Translations under genes and position numbers: made by a program
The notes under the pieces: generated by a model
Seen by the model: the letters and a program-made list of their open reading frames with translations, nothing else
Database searches by the model: none
What the model was told of the DNA's origin: nothing
Origin: Berberis thunbergii
Taxonomy: Eukaryota; Streptophyta; Magnoliopsida; Ranunculales; Berberidaceae
Direction of reading: 5' to 3'
DNA: 64,000 bases
NCBI GenBank assembly: GCA_003290165.1
Contig: QNQO01006937.1
Span: 186,001-250,000, forward strand
In this document: piece after piece, positions 31,872 to 43,139 of the stretch
Layout of the letters: every line of letters starts with the position of its first letter
How positions within the stretch are numbered: position 1 is the stretch's first letter

Positions 31872-33702
31872 TGCATATTTCTGCCTTTGGTCTTGAATTT
31901 CCATCCAACGCAAAATGGTTTCCAAACTGATTTTCTTGAAACAATCCGAGATAGTGCTCCTCAATCCACTCAATTGTGAGGTCCTTTATTATATTCTGTC
32001 AATACCTTCAATTATAGTTGATATAAATTTCTCTTTTACATGTTTATTTCTTAATACTTTCGTAACGACCGATGGATTGCAAAACCTAGATAGTTTATGG
32101 AGAACACTTTGAGCACCCGGGAGAGGCTGAATCCATGTCTTAAAGTAAGGAGTACGTCTTGAAGAACTCATGAACCCGGATATAAGCTGCCAGATAAAAA
32201 AAAAACCAATTCCATTAAAAGAAGGTCATACATTTGGAGTCTATATCAGATTAGTAGGCTGCAGTATCAGATTTTCTTAGTGTACAGTTCAACATCCAAA
32301 TATTTGAGCATGCTAGGGGTACAAATTTATTCACGAAGTGTGTTGCATGGCCTAGACTCTGCCTAAACACAAATGTTACTGGAATTCTCACTTAAAATAG
32401 TCATTCAGACCCATGCAGTGGCATAGAAATAGATCCACTTAACCTAAATGTTAATATAAGATTGTTTTTCATTATTTTTCAAGTTATCGATGTGTTAAAG
32501 TTGGCTCTTTAATTTATTTTGAAGCTTCATTCCGAATTCAGAACATGATTTTTATTTATAGAGACAGTGGGTTTAAAATAGGGGTGGGCATCCCATCCCG
32601 CAATCCCGATCCCGTCCCGATTTTTTCGGGTCTTAATGGGATTGAATAATTTCATCCCGATCACGTCACGTCCCAATCTAAAATGGGATGGGATGAAGAT
32701 TTTCAATCCTGCCAATCCCGTCCCGAGCTAATTTTTTAATATTTATTATTAATATTTTATTTATTTATTTATTTTTATTCATATAAACTTAAAGATGACT
32801 GACAGAAACTCATGATGTTTGCATTTGAATCCTTTCTGGGATCTTCATCTTGCGATATTCAAGATTGCATTTGAATTTCATTTATTTTATTTTGGGTTTT
32901 ATATATTATGTAATATCGATTTAGACTATATATGAGTGTCTCTTGAGGCTATCATTTATGGGTTTATCTAAAGTTTCAAGGAGAAAACAGATGAAAACAA
33001 AAGAACATACGAGCTTCAGGAAGGCAGTTAATTCAAATGAGTCAATTAGTTGATTGGATTTTCGCCATTAACAGGTACCTCAACTTCTTTTCTCTCTATT
33101 CTCTTCTTCTTCTTCTAATTAGTTAATTGATTTCATTATTGAATGAAGTTGGTTTGCTTCAAGTTCTTGACGGAAGGGAACGAGCGGTTTGCTTCAAGCT
33201 TTGTGTTCTTGACGAGCTATGTTCTTGCAATTGTTCTTGATGCGATTTCAAGGAGGTGCGGAGCCCTAGTTGATATTCGCTGTTGAGACGATTATGCTCA
33301 ATCCAATATTTTTCCATGTTGGAATCTAACTTAGCCCGGATAATAGTATCAAGCTGAATTTATTAATTGACATTTATGAAAAGAAAAAATTTATTCTTTT
33401 AAAAAGATAAATTAAAACAAGTATATATTATACATTATCTTTTACGGCTATTCAAATCTGAAGCTTGCTCTTGTAAGGTTTTACAAACTGAATATGTTAT
33501 TTCTATGTGATGCTCTATCCCTAAAGCCATGCAAATGGGGGATCAACCCAAATATATCAAACGAACCCAAAGTTCAAAATAAACGAAACAAGCAGGATAA
33601 TGCAGGACACAAACAAAATATTTGAACAAGAGCATATAATGCAGGATCTTACAGAGTCACTGTTTCTGCGCAAAGTCAAAACCTGAAGGGCAATTCGTAC
33701 CT
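31872..33702 (-). pseudogene. Exon-like remnants of an unrecognised minus-strand gene
   Basis: The minus strand has an acceptor at about 32190 followed by an open frame LISGFMSSSRRTPYFKTWIQ..LHKLSRFCNPSVVTKVL.., which meets two adjacent stops near 31990. It continues in the same frame (..SLETILRWMEIQDQRQKYAG) to a GTAATA donor near 31871. The alternative frame across the same donor reads ..LGLFQENQFGNHFALDGN... A possible upstream exon at 33702-33655 (VRIALQVLTLRRNSDS) lies between an AG and a GTAAGA. I do not recognise the family. The structure suggests decayed host exons; the distant piece may be unrelated. Confidence 0.35.
32582..32823. mobile_element. hAT-like element fragment, copy 3
   Basis: Left end TAGGGGTGGGCATCCCATCC with the same subterminal blocks as 26172-26390. 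It differs by an expanded (ATTT)n stretch near 32755-32780. Homology ends at CTCATGATGTTTGCATTT. The right terminal repeat is absent, so the fragment is truncated at about the same place as copy 2. Confidence 0.7.
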
Positions 33703-34672
33703 GCAGCCACAAGGTGTAAATAATGAGCCACTACATATTAACCTCTTCTTAAAGAATAATGAGTTCTACAGTTATTTCTTACTTCCTATATACCAATTAA
33801 TGTTAACTCCAACTGAAGATATCTAATAAAGATGGTGAACATAATAACTCCAATGCCATTTTCCATTTTGTAGTCTTCTCTTTTAGATCATCTGCCCCAC
33901 TGATTCTATCATTAAATATATATTTCTTAATTAAAAAAAAATCAGTTTCACATGGTATTTTTCATCATTTTCATTTTATCCCATGTATATGCGCGATCTT
34001 CTTCTTAATCCTCCATCGTTTCAGATTGCTTCAATGATTCAAGGTGATCTAATCTTTTTGTTACTTGAGTACTAAGCATGAGAAATTTCTGCTATTAAAG
34101 GTTGGATGCATACAGCATCTTACAATCATTTACATGTTTACCAAATAAACAACTTAAATTTGATATACTTTGACAATAAGCCCATTAGAAACAATTGGAT
34201 GCCATCACCATCCTCCAATCTGACGCGCATTTTCCTGAAGTGCCTTGATCCTTTTCTCCCTTGATGTTCCTCTCGTTTTATAACCTTAGTTAGATCCATG
34301 GGTAATTAAATAAAAAATTACACACTAGTCTATTTCGAATTGCAAATTCAAGTACCCTACATAAGCAAATGAAGAGGGGACAATACATCAATGGAGAGAA
34401 TGGGGGGAGAATCGAACAGTCAGGTGGCATTGGGATTCCACTTTTGTCATTATATTATTAAAAGTAGTCCATAAACACCCCAATTACCAGACCAGTAAAT
34501 AAGCTATCTATAAACTCTTTAACCCTAAGCAGCTTGATATGCTGTCATTAAAACTTATGGTTTTCTTTAAGTCACTCTTTTTGTAATATAATAGGTACAG
34601 GATTTTGATATATTCATTTCATCTTTGGATGGCCATTTGACATTCTATAATTAGTTGTATTTCTTTTGGCAG
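32824..34672. other. Spacer, nothing recognised apart from the exon-like piece noted above
   Basis: AT-rich. A short internal repeat (GGTTTGCTTCAAG..TTCTTGACG) occurs at about 33150-33215. No coding frame, RNA gene or terminal repeats recognised. Confidence 0.45.
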
Positions 34673-35047
34673 CAACTTGCAAACTTATTAGTAACGTGAC
34701 ATGCTCAATTCTCGAATTTACAAGTGTATCACCTGCAAAGGTTATTTTCTGGTAACTTCTTTAATAGGTTTGGCATGGGTAAATCTTTACAAGTAATCCT
34801 TGGAAAGTAACATATGAAATTAGTGGTTTCTAACCATATGACTGCATTGTAGACAGTTCGATGTATTATAACCTTTACATTAGAAAACTATTCAAGGGAG
34901 GTTAATCATATGGAGTTCTGTAGAATCAAGAATGTAGTTGATGAAATTTTGCAAATGTACAAAAACTCTGAACTTTGTGATATGTTAAAGTTACTATTGG
35001 ATCCTACTTGGACGGAAACTGGATTAAAAATAGAACTTGAGACCTTG
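34673..35047 (+). pseudogene. MSH1: MSH1 (organellar MutS homologue) fragment, two exons
   Basis: Plant MSH1 is a MutS-type protein with a GIY-YIG end, acting in mitochondria and plastids to suppress recombination. The first piece, 34673-34740, follows a TTGGCAG acceptor and reads ATCKLISNVTCSILEFTSVSPAK up to a GTTATT donor. The second, about 34897-35047, reads REVNHMEFCRIKNVVDEILQMYKNSELCDMLKLLLDPTWTETGLKIELETL up to a GTATGT donor. This matches the MSH1 segment REANHIEFCR.KNVLDEIL.M..; the preceding LVKLLEL codons are scrambled. No other MSH1 exon (ATPase, GIY-YIG) is visible, so this is a fragment. Confidence 0.8.
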
Positions 35048-35396
35048 GTATGTTGTCGTACATCCTCACGTTTTATTCTATTTCTTCTTTTATTTCAAAT
35101 GTTTGTGCCACTACCAGTAAATGGTAGCAGAGGACTACTATATGCAATCAACAGTAGGAATAGCAAATCAGTAAATGGTATTACTGAAGTAAAATTGAAT
35201 TGTATCAATTAGTATAACAGAAAGCCAAATCGAATCCACATGAAGTAAAATTTGCACAACAATATAAACCTAAGTGAGAGATTTGATATTTACTCACCTT
35301 GAACGCTGAATAGAGCACAAAAACCCCATATTTCTCCCACCTTGAAGTAGAAGAAGATGAAGAAGGAGACGCTTTTCCTAATTTGCGCCCAAAGCT
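35048..35396. other. Spacer between the MSH1 fragment and the Ser-repeat minisatellite
   Basis: AT-rich with a short inverted pair (ACCAGTAAATGGTAGCAG / CAGTAAATGGTATTACTG). A minus-strand donor-like AAGGTGAG stands near 35295. Nothing coding recognised. Confidence 0.4.
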
Positions 35397-35424
35397 TTGA
35401 TGAAGAAGGAGATTAGGCCCTTAG

Positions 35425-35660
35425 CAGGTGATGCGGGTTCTTCCTCTCAGCGGGGTTTTTCTTCTTCCTCTCAGCGGAGTTCTTCCTCTCAGCGTGGTTC
35501 TTATTCTCAGCGGGGTGACGCAGATTCTTCCTCTCAACTGACGCAGGTTCTTCCTCTCAGCGGGGTGAGGCGGGTTCTTCTTCCTCTCAGCAGACGCGGG
35601 TTTCTTCCTCGCAGGTGGCGCGGGCTCTTCATCTCAGTGGGATCTCAAAGCTTCTTCCTC
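35425..35660 (+). repeat. Minisatellite of TTCTTCCTCTCAGCGGGGT-like units
   Basis: About nine imperfect units of 18-30 bp built on TTCCTCTCAGCGGGG. The open frame from 35397 translates part of it as SSSQRG repeats before the unit phase changes. It lies beside the first CACTA-type subterminal motifs (35760 on) and may be cargo of that element. No function inferred. Confidence 0.75.
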
Positions 35661-36056
35661 TCAATCTCATAAACGCTCTGCCAAAATCTTCTTCTCAAAT
35701 ATGCGGGATTCCCAGGTTTATTCGCGCCCAAAGGTTTTTTTATATATTTTAAATCAATTAGATAAGGCAAAAACCGTAGCAAAGAATGTAAATCTTGAGA
35801 GATTCTAACCTCCTTTTCCTTGCTGGTTTCCTCGCGCACTTCCTCGACATTTAGAATTTCTGATGGCTAATATACCGTGGCTACAATTTTTTTTTTAAAT
35901 TTATATTTTTTGTTTAAAAAACATAGAAAAGTGTTTTTTATTTGTAAATCTTAGCTACGGCTAATATACCGTGGCTAAATGTTTTGTATATTAGATTTTT
36001 TTTTCAAAAAATCGATTACGGATGTTAAAAATTATGATTTGACGTCGACTATAACC

Positions 36057-36098
36057 CCTACCCTTCCAAGCTAACGACGCGGGTTCGATTCCCGCTAC
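36057..36098 (+). pseudogene. trnG-UCC: Plastid trnG-UCC second-exon remnant
   Basis: CCTTCCAAGCTAACG carries the UCC anticodon loop (CTTCCAA), followed by the T-arm GCGGGTTCGATTCCCGC and a decayed acceptor end. The first exon is missing (the plastid gene is split by an intron), so it cannot make a tRNA. Confidence 0.75.
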
Positions 36099-36129
36099 TT
36101 GTTCCATATTAATTAATCCGTTGTACGAG

Positions 36130-36165
36130 TTATTTGTACCGAGGGTTTGATTCCCCCTCTTTCCG
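36130..36165 (+). pseudogene. Plastid trnS 3'-end remnant (trnS-GGA-like)
   Basis: TTTGTACCGAGGGTTTGATT then CCCCCTCTTTCCG matches the variable arm, T-arm and acceptor end of a plastid tRNA-Ser, continuing into a TTTCTTCTGATG trailer. The T-loop TTCGA is mutated to TTTGA. The D and anticodon arms are absent. Confidence 0.6.
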
Positions 36166-36273
36166 TTTCTTCTGATGACTTGATATTTTATTTCGAATTA
36201 AAATATATATATATATATAGAGTTCCTTATTTATTTTATCATAGTTGAAAATTTATAATAAATAAAATCTTAA

Positions 36274-36420
<147 letters not shown>

Positions 36421-36581
36421 TAAAAAGAAAATGGGAAAAAATAAATAAGAAAATACGAAATGTTACTAAGTGCGGTATTGATAATTCCATTGCACGGCAT
36501 CAAAGGTTTTTTTAGGAATAAAGACAACTACAAAAAACTGTTCATACTATGAGCATAGTATGGTGGCGATCGGGCAGGTAT

Positions 36582-36652
36582 GCCCCCATCGTCTAGTGGT
36601 CAGGACGTCTCTCTTTCAAGGAGATTGCGGGGATTTAAATTCCCCTGGGGGC
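36582..36652 (+). pseudogene. trnE-UUC: Plastid trnE-UUC copy
   Basis: Nearly full length: GCCCCCATCGTCTAGTGGT at the 5' end, anticodon stem-loop CTCTTTCAAGGAG with anticodon TTC, acceptor end TGGGGGC. One base is missing from the D-loop and the T-loop TTCGA is changed to TTTAA, so function is unlikely. The upstream GGTGGCGATCGGGCAGGTAT is the usual plastid leader. Confidence 0.85.
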
Positions 36653-36712
36653 AGGGTACTACAAAAGGGAGTTGCTCATCAATTATCAATAAGTCTAGAA
36701 TTTATTCTTCTT

Positions 36713-36750
36713 GGGTCGATGCCCGAGTGGTTAATGGGGACGGCCTGTAC
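36713..36750 (+). pseudogene. trnY-GUA: Plastid trnY-GUA 5' half
   Basis: GGGTCGATGCCCGAGTGGTT and AATGGGGACGGCCTGTA match plastid tRNA-Tyr up to the GTA anticodon, where the sequence jumps into psbB. Spacing from trnE (about 60 bp) is as in plastid DNA. Confidence 0.85.
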
Positions 36751-36753
36751 TTT

Positions 36754-36925
36754 TGGGCATGGTTCATTTGCTTTGCTATTCTTTTTCGGACACATTTGGC
36801 ATGGTGTTAGAACCTTGTTAAGAGATGTTTTTGCGGGGATTGATCCAGATTTGGATGCTCAAATAGAATTTGGACCATTCAAAAAACTTGGGGATCCAAC
36901 TACAAGGAGACGGGTAATATGATAA
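36754..36925 (+). pseudogene. psbB: Plastid psbB (CP47) 3'-end fragment
   Basis: The frame reads [53 protein letters not shown], the last transmembrane helix and C-terminus of the photosystem II CP47 core antenna. Several substitutions against the highly conserved plastid protein show nuclear decay. The sequence to about 36985 resembles the psbB downstream spacer. Confidence 0.93.
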
Positions 36926-38284
36926 ACATTGATCTGATATGCTATCTTTCACTTCTATTGGATTTTTTCTTCACCATGTACATAGATTACCAGATACATT
37001 TTGCTGGATTTAAATGTCGTTATTAATAGAATTTTTTTTATAATCTTAGCTAATAGAATTTTGCCGTGGCTAAATTTTTTTATATATATTTTTTTTCTTT
37101 TAAAAATCCATTAGGTACGGCAAATGTCGTAGCTAAACGTGTTTTTTGTAAAGCTTAGCGATGGCTTATCTGCCGTCACTAAATGATTTTTTGTATTTTT
37201 TTAGTATCCATTAGGGACGACAAATGACGTAGCTAATAGAATTTTTTTTTAACATAGCGACGGCTCATGTGCCGTGGCTAAATGTTTTTTATATGTATTT
37301 TTTTCTTTTAAAAATCCATTAGGGACGGCAAAAGCCGTAGCTGATAGAATTTTTTGTAACAACCACCATTATGTAAGGTAAAGAGAGCATTCGACAAATG
37401 TATGCAATTTTAACATTTGACAAATGTTAGCCTTGGTTATGAATTACTAAAGCTCATATCTCACCTGAAGAAGAAGACGCGTGTAGGAGATGGCGGGGTT
37501 GGAGTGGGCGGAGGCGATAGAGAGTAGAGAATAAGGGACAAATAGTACCACCACAGCACCACCGTCCTCCTCCTTCTTCGCCTGAATCGCCCTCTTCCTT
37601 CTCTTCTTATTTTCTTTTTGTCCTCCCTCCTTTAGCTCCTTCTTGACTTCTCCTTCTCCTTCTCTGATTATGAAGAGAAACAAAGAAAAGAGCAAAAATT
37701 AGGGCTCTTCCTTTGGATTATCCTCATCCGTTGATCACAATAAAGATTAGATTAGATCACATCCATTGGATTATCCTATAAACTGATACCATAATCAAAA
37801 TTAGGGACGGCTAATATATCGTAGCTACCAATTTTTATTTGTAAAACTTAGCTACCAATTTTCATTTGTAAAACTTAGCGACAGCTAATATACCGTAGCT
37901 AAATATTTTTTATATATTATTTTTCTCAAAGAATCCATTAGGGACGATTTATACCGTAGCTAATAATTTTTATTTGTAAATAGAGCGACTGTTCATTTAC
38001 CGTGGCTAAATACTTTTTTGTATATTATATATATATCCATTAGGGATTACTAATACGGCTCTTGTGCCACGGCTAATGATTTTTATTTGTAAAGCTTAGC
38101 GATGGCTCTTGTGTCGTCGCTAAATGTTTTTGTATATATTTAAAAAAAATCCATTAGCTATGGTTCTAATGATTTTTATTTGTAAAGATTAGCGACGGCT
38201 CTTGTGCCGTTGCTAAATGTTTTTTGTATATATATATTTGTAAAGATTAGCGACGGCTCTTGTGCCGTCGTTAAATGTTTTTTG

Positions 38285-38315
<31 letters not shown>

Positions 38316-38905
38316 TTTGTAAAGCTTAGCAATGACTCTTGTGCCGTCGCTAAATGTTTTTTGTATATATATATTTTTCAAAAAATTTGTAGCTAATGAT
38401 TTTTATTTGTAAAACTTAGCGACGGTTTTTGCCGTCGCAAAATATTTAGCGACGGTTTTATATAATTATGGGTTGAGTCAGCTATCAAAAGCATTAGCGA
38501 CGATTTTTTGCCGTCACATATCTTATAATTAGCGACGGTATCAAAAAATCGTCACTAGTATCTGTAGCTATTAAAGTTTTTTTTTTTTGTAGTGTATGGG
38601 TACTGTCATGCTCTCTTGTTGTTGCCTAAAGTATCTTCGGCATCTCATTCATGTGTTCTACATCCATTGCATTTGTCATTTTTAATGAAGAGTTCTCAGT
38701 CCGTCTCCAATAATGCAACTTCTATTGGCTTGCCATAGTTGTGTGTGTGTGTTTTTTTTCCTTTTATCTTTTGTGTGTGTGTCACTACAATTTATTTTCA
38801 TCATAAGTTGCCTCATCAGAACCCTATTTTGGCAGTTGCCTCTTCAATAACATCCTAAGCAAGCTCTCAGACATGTAATAAAATGTGTTTGTATATTAGG
38901 TTTTA

Positions 38906-39430
38906 TGCGTCCAAAAGTCACCCTCCTATGAGTATGACATGCAAAACAATCGTTAGACTGTCAAAGACCACCTTTTTGGTGGCCGAAGGCACTCCGATGT
39001 TTAAATCAGTAACTCTATTAGAAGAAGAACTAAATCTGGACAAAACTCAGTTAAAATTGTATACCTGTGTCGAATGTTCCCTTTACCTTTTATAATGGTC
39101 GTGGTTAACTTTTCGTGACTGAAGCATGTGAGGCGCAACGGAAGGAGATTTTTCTCATGACAATCTCTTCCTTAATGGAGATGCGTATGTGGAGGCGTAA
39201 CTCCCTCCATGACTCTTTTTTGGTGCAACGTTCCTCTTCTTTATGAGAGAGCTCGTGTTGGGCCTGGATTGGGGCCCTATTTACGTCTCCTCATTGGCGG
39301 ACCTTTGTAATCAGCTCTATCCTTCCTGGGCTTTATGCGTTGGCCCAATAGGCTGGACTTTATATCCTCCTAATGAGTCTCTATGCCACATGTACGACCG
39401 TGATGATCGGTCTATTTTGATGTATCATCA
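38906..39430 (-). repeat. 3' LTR of the Tat-like element
   Basis: On the plus strand it runs TGCGTCCAAAAGTCACC to GATGTATCATCA (TG...CA). It aligns along its length with 45556-46096, with small indels. Confidence 0.85.
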
Positions 39431-39629
39431 GCTATTCCCCTTTTAGTTTGTGGGCATGCTGACGTGACCACTAACTTCATGGCGGTTTGCCTTTCAATTC
39501 CATCATTACCTTGCATTTAATGTTGTCAGTAACTTTCCGCAAGTTGGTGTCTCGATTATTTGCTATCTCGTTCGTTGTTTTGCACATTTTTGGGATTTTG
39601 CTATCCCCCTTTAGTTCTGATCTCCAACA

Positions 39630-42076
39630 ATGTCTGTTGGTGATAAGCTAAGTGGCAAGTCTCTAACTCTGTGTGAGGCACATAATTTTCCCAATAGAGT
39701 TTCTTAGGTGACGCTGGACAATATTTGTTATGATTATAATCTCCCGCCCAACCTTGACATTATCCTGCCTGGACAAGATGATAGCCCTTGTAATCCAAAA
39801 GTTGGATACATAGCATTGTATTCGTGCATGTTTCTCCTGGCTTTCAATTTCGATTCCGGAGGTGTTCTAGGAGGATTTAAACTTCTTGGTTATCCCTCTT
39901 GCCTAAATGGGCCCCAATGGTTGGAAGGTGATGGTTTCTTCTTATGCGAGGGCTATTCTATCTGGCATTCCATTGACTGTGAGGGTTTTGCATTCAGTGG
40001 TTGGTCTGTTGGTGAACAGAGATATTTGTTTTCTCCATTATCCAGTTTGTTTCGAGAAACTTAGTGACGACATTCGTGATTGGTCGCGGTCTTGGTTTTA
40101 TGCTTCCATGAATTCCAACTACTTCCAATTGCGAGGTCGTTTGATTTTTGGATCATTCAGATTTCCCAATAAGCGAAAGAATCTTTTCTTAACTGTGGAG
40201 GAACAGAAGACCAGTGACCTATTCTCGAAGCTTCACTATTTTCCCGTGGAAGCATTTATTTTCGAGGGTATCCTAGAGCGTAGTGGTTTGTACACTATAG
40301 TGAAATGGAGCGAGCTTTATTTACTGAGTCTCGTGCTGAAGCATTTGCTGCTCGCACTGGCGTTAGTGATGTTAGCATTGATTGAGAAGTGATCTCGGAT
40401 CGTTGTGTTACGGATCTCGATGCTCCTGTTCATATAACAGTCTCTGTATCAAGGAAAAGAAAGCTTGTGAGGTCTACGAGTTTGTAAAGTCGATTGCCGA
40501 TAGACCTTGATTGGGTTTCAAGGAAGAAACGACTGTCTAATCGTGGTTCTACAAGGATTGTGTCCCGACCGAATCCTGTCCAAGATGTTACGGGGGTTGT
40601 GTCTCGCCCAAGTCCTTCCCACGATGATGTTGCAAAAGAAGATCGTGAATTTTTGGTGGAGGCTGAGGAGCTAAGGCTCACTTTGAAAATGAGCGAGAAA
40701 GAGACTACTAATTCCTTGGATGATAATGAGAAAAAGTTTATTTTTGCTCATGGTGTCTCGGATGCTACTGAGTTGTCTAATGATGATCCCCGAGTCATTA
40801 ATGAAAAATGTTTCAGCTAGCGATGGAGCAGTCTAAAGACATTGGTGGTGATCAAAGTTTCAAGGATCACAAACAGTTGGGTTCTTAGTTTCTTTTCCTG
40901 TTTGTCAGGTTTCTCCAGATCCCGCCGTTACTGCTAGTTCTGTCCTTGCCATAGATGCTTCTCGATGGGAGGGTAAAGTGGTTTTTCCATTGTTACTGTT
41001 ATTCCTTCTACCCTTTCGACTGTCGGGGTGGTTATTTAGTGCTTTCGGATCCTAGTGTTCTTCATCCACGGGTTAGTTGGACTAAGCCTGACACAAAGGA
41101 TATCTGCATCAAGTTGGATGGCAAATTTTGTTAGTTCACTCAACTTGACGTGCAAGACGGTGCACCTAGGTTGGTAAATAAGTGGCACAGCCGGTTGGTG
41201 GAAAGGCTTTTGATGCTCGTACTGGATCCGTTTGATCACATCGATCATAGTCTTGAGCATATAGTGGACGAGATGAATCATCTTGCCTATCCAGGGGTTA
41301 TGGACTCAGTCTATTGAGCTGATCGTGATCAAGCGGCTTCTTTGGAGAGGATATTGGCGACATTGTTGTTGGTGTTTTCTCGTATTCTTTTCCAATTTGA
41401 TGTGTTTAAATGTAATGCACAAAATCGGAGAAAGTTGCAGGGGCCGCTCAAAAGTCGATGGTTGAGGCAAAAAGTATGCTGAACAAATCAGCTGCTGAGC
41501 TTGATTCTTTGAAAGCCAAGTTAGACTGGCTTTGTACCCGTCTATGTGATGTGGAAAAAGAGTTATCCGCTGAGAAAACAACTTTTGATGAAGCTTCTTG
41601 TGCTGAAGTGGAGCAATCGTTTATGTGTGATACTACTGAAAGGCGGGCGGAATAGATAATTGCTATACTAGATGATGTCAAGGCAAATTCTTTCGGTACG
41701 CTTTCTACCGCTGAGGGGCAGCTTGTCGCGGCCAAAATGAACTCACTGTTGCCAAGGATAGGCTCCGTATATCGAAGCTAGAGATTGGAAGTGAGTTGTT
41801 GATGGACGGGTTGAGCTTCTTGACTGTATCAAGAGGCTCGGCGAAGATTTGTCCAGACATCGTCACCTGGTTAGTGAAGCTTTTGAGGACGACGATATCG
41901 AAGAATCTGCTCCAGTAGCTGAGGAGCCATAACTTCTTCTTCACTCGAGAGCCTTAGAGACATTATTATTTCCCTCTTCTGAAGAGAGTCTTTCTATTCC
42001 TGCGAGTGATGATCCTGTAATTGCTTCCATTTCTTCTCTCACTTCTTTATCTCCTTCCCAGGATGTAATTGAGTAG
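39630..42076 (+). pseudogene. Opposite-strand ORF of the retrotransposon, putative-gypsy-type (PF04195-like) protein
   Basis: From ATG 39630 the frame reads MSVGDKLSGKSLTLCEAH.. and is interrupted by a stop near 39708. It continues through ..LAFNFDSGGVLGG.. and, after a frame change, LNGPNGWKVMVSSYARAI..CFLHYPVCFEKLSDDIRDWSRSWFYAS..LRGRLIFGSFRFPNKRKN. This resembles the plant putative gypsy-type transposon domain (family knowledge; a search was not possible). The C-terminal part is Ser/Glu-rich with coiled-coil-like repeats (41458-41655, ..SAAELDSLKAKLDWLCTRLCDVEKELSAEKTTF..). It ends near 42076, followed by AATAAA-like sequence. Several stops show decay. Confidence 0.6.
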
Positions 42077-42297
42077 TATTATCAATAAATAACTTTTGTT
42101 GTTTATCTTCTTTTTAGCTTTGTTGTAGTTGTCGTGGATTTTGCTTCGAATTCTTTTTGTAGCTACTTACGTGCTTTGGCTCTTCATTCGTCTAATGGTG
42201 GGTCAGCGTTGTCCTTCCTGATTTGTTGCAAAGAGTTGTTTTTGCTTGTATTTCCTCGAATCATGTTGATTGTTCTCCTATTTCTGACTTCGTTGAT

Positions 42298-43139
42298 TCA
42301 ATGTGTTCGTCAACTCGAAGTCCTTTTGTTAAGTCAACTTGTTTGTTGAGCATTTACTTTGTCAACTCGACATCTTGGTCGATTCGAAGCTTTTTTTGTG
42401 ATAAGTTGACTCGAGTGTCCAACTTTTACTTCGTTAACTCGACATCTCGGTCGACTCAAAGTTTTCGTGTTTAGTTGACTCGGGTGTCCAACCTTTACTT
42501 CGTTAACTCAAAATCTCAGTGGACTCGAAGTCTCTGTGTTAGTTGACTCGGGTGTCCAATCTTTACTTCGTTAACTCAACGAACTCGATATCTCGGTCGC
42601 CTCAAAGTTTCTGTGTTTAGTTGACTCAGGTGTCCAACCTTTATTTCATTAACTCAACATCTCGGTCGACTCAAAGTTTCTGTGTTTAGTTTACTCGGGT
42701 CGGGTGTCCAGCATTTACTTTGTTAACTCGTCATCTCGGTTGACACAAAGTTTCTATGTTTAATTGACTCAGGTGTCCAACCTTTACTTCGCTAACTCGA
42801 CATCTCAGTCAACTCGAAGTTTCTGTGTTTGGTAGACTTGGGTGTCCAACCTTTACTTCGTCAACTCAACATCTCGGTCAACTCAAAGTTTCTGTGTTTG
42901 GTAGACTCATGTGTCCAACCATTACTTCGCTAACTCGACATTTCAGTTGACTCAAAGTTTATGTGTTTAGTTTACTCGGGTGTCCAACCTTTACTTCGTT
43001 AACTCGACATCTTGGTCAAATCGAAGTTTTTGTGTTTAGTTGACTTGGGTATCCAACCTTTAATTTGTTAACTCAACATCTCGGTCGACTCGAAGTTTCT
43101 GTGTTTAGTTGACTTGGGTCTCCAACCTTTACTTCGTGG
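42298..43139. repeat. Minisatellite, about 12 units of 66-78 bp
   Basis: Each unit carries GTGTCCAACCTTTACTTCG, TTAACTCGACATCTCGGT, CGACTCAAAGTTTCTGTG and TTTAGTTGACTCGG with point changes. It lies between gag and the opposite-strand ORF; such arrays are common in the untranslated parts of Tat-type elements. Confidence 0.9.

Noticed and set aside
35857..35900. Left CACTA terminus in the stretch beginning GTGGCTACAATTTTTT
   Set aside because: It lacks the CACTA pentamer and resembles the internal subterminal motif; the left end stays undefined.
36582..36652. Functional nuclear tRNA-Glu gene
   Set aside because: Plastid-type sequence with a base lost in the D-loop and a changed T-loop, inside plastid-derived DNA.
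36560..36922. A 120-codon open frame across trnE, trnY and psbB as a new protein
   Set aside because: It is a chance frame through tRNA remnants joined to the psbB end.
37010..38560. CRISPR-like array of short palindromes
   Set aside because: Intervening sequences are similar AT-rich DNA, not unique spacers; the arrangement fits CACTA-type subterminal repeats.
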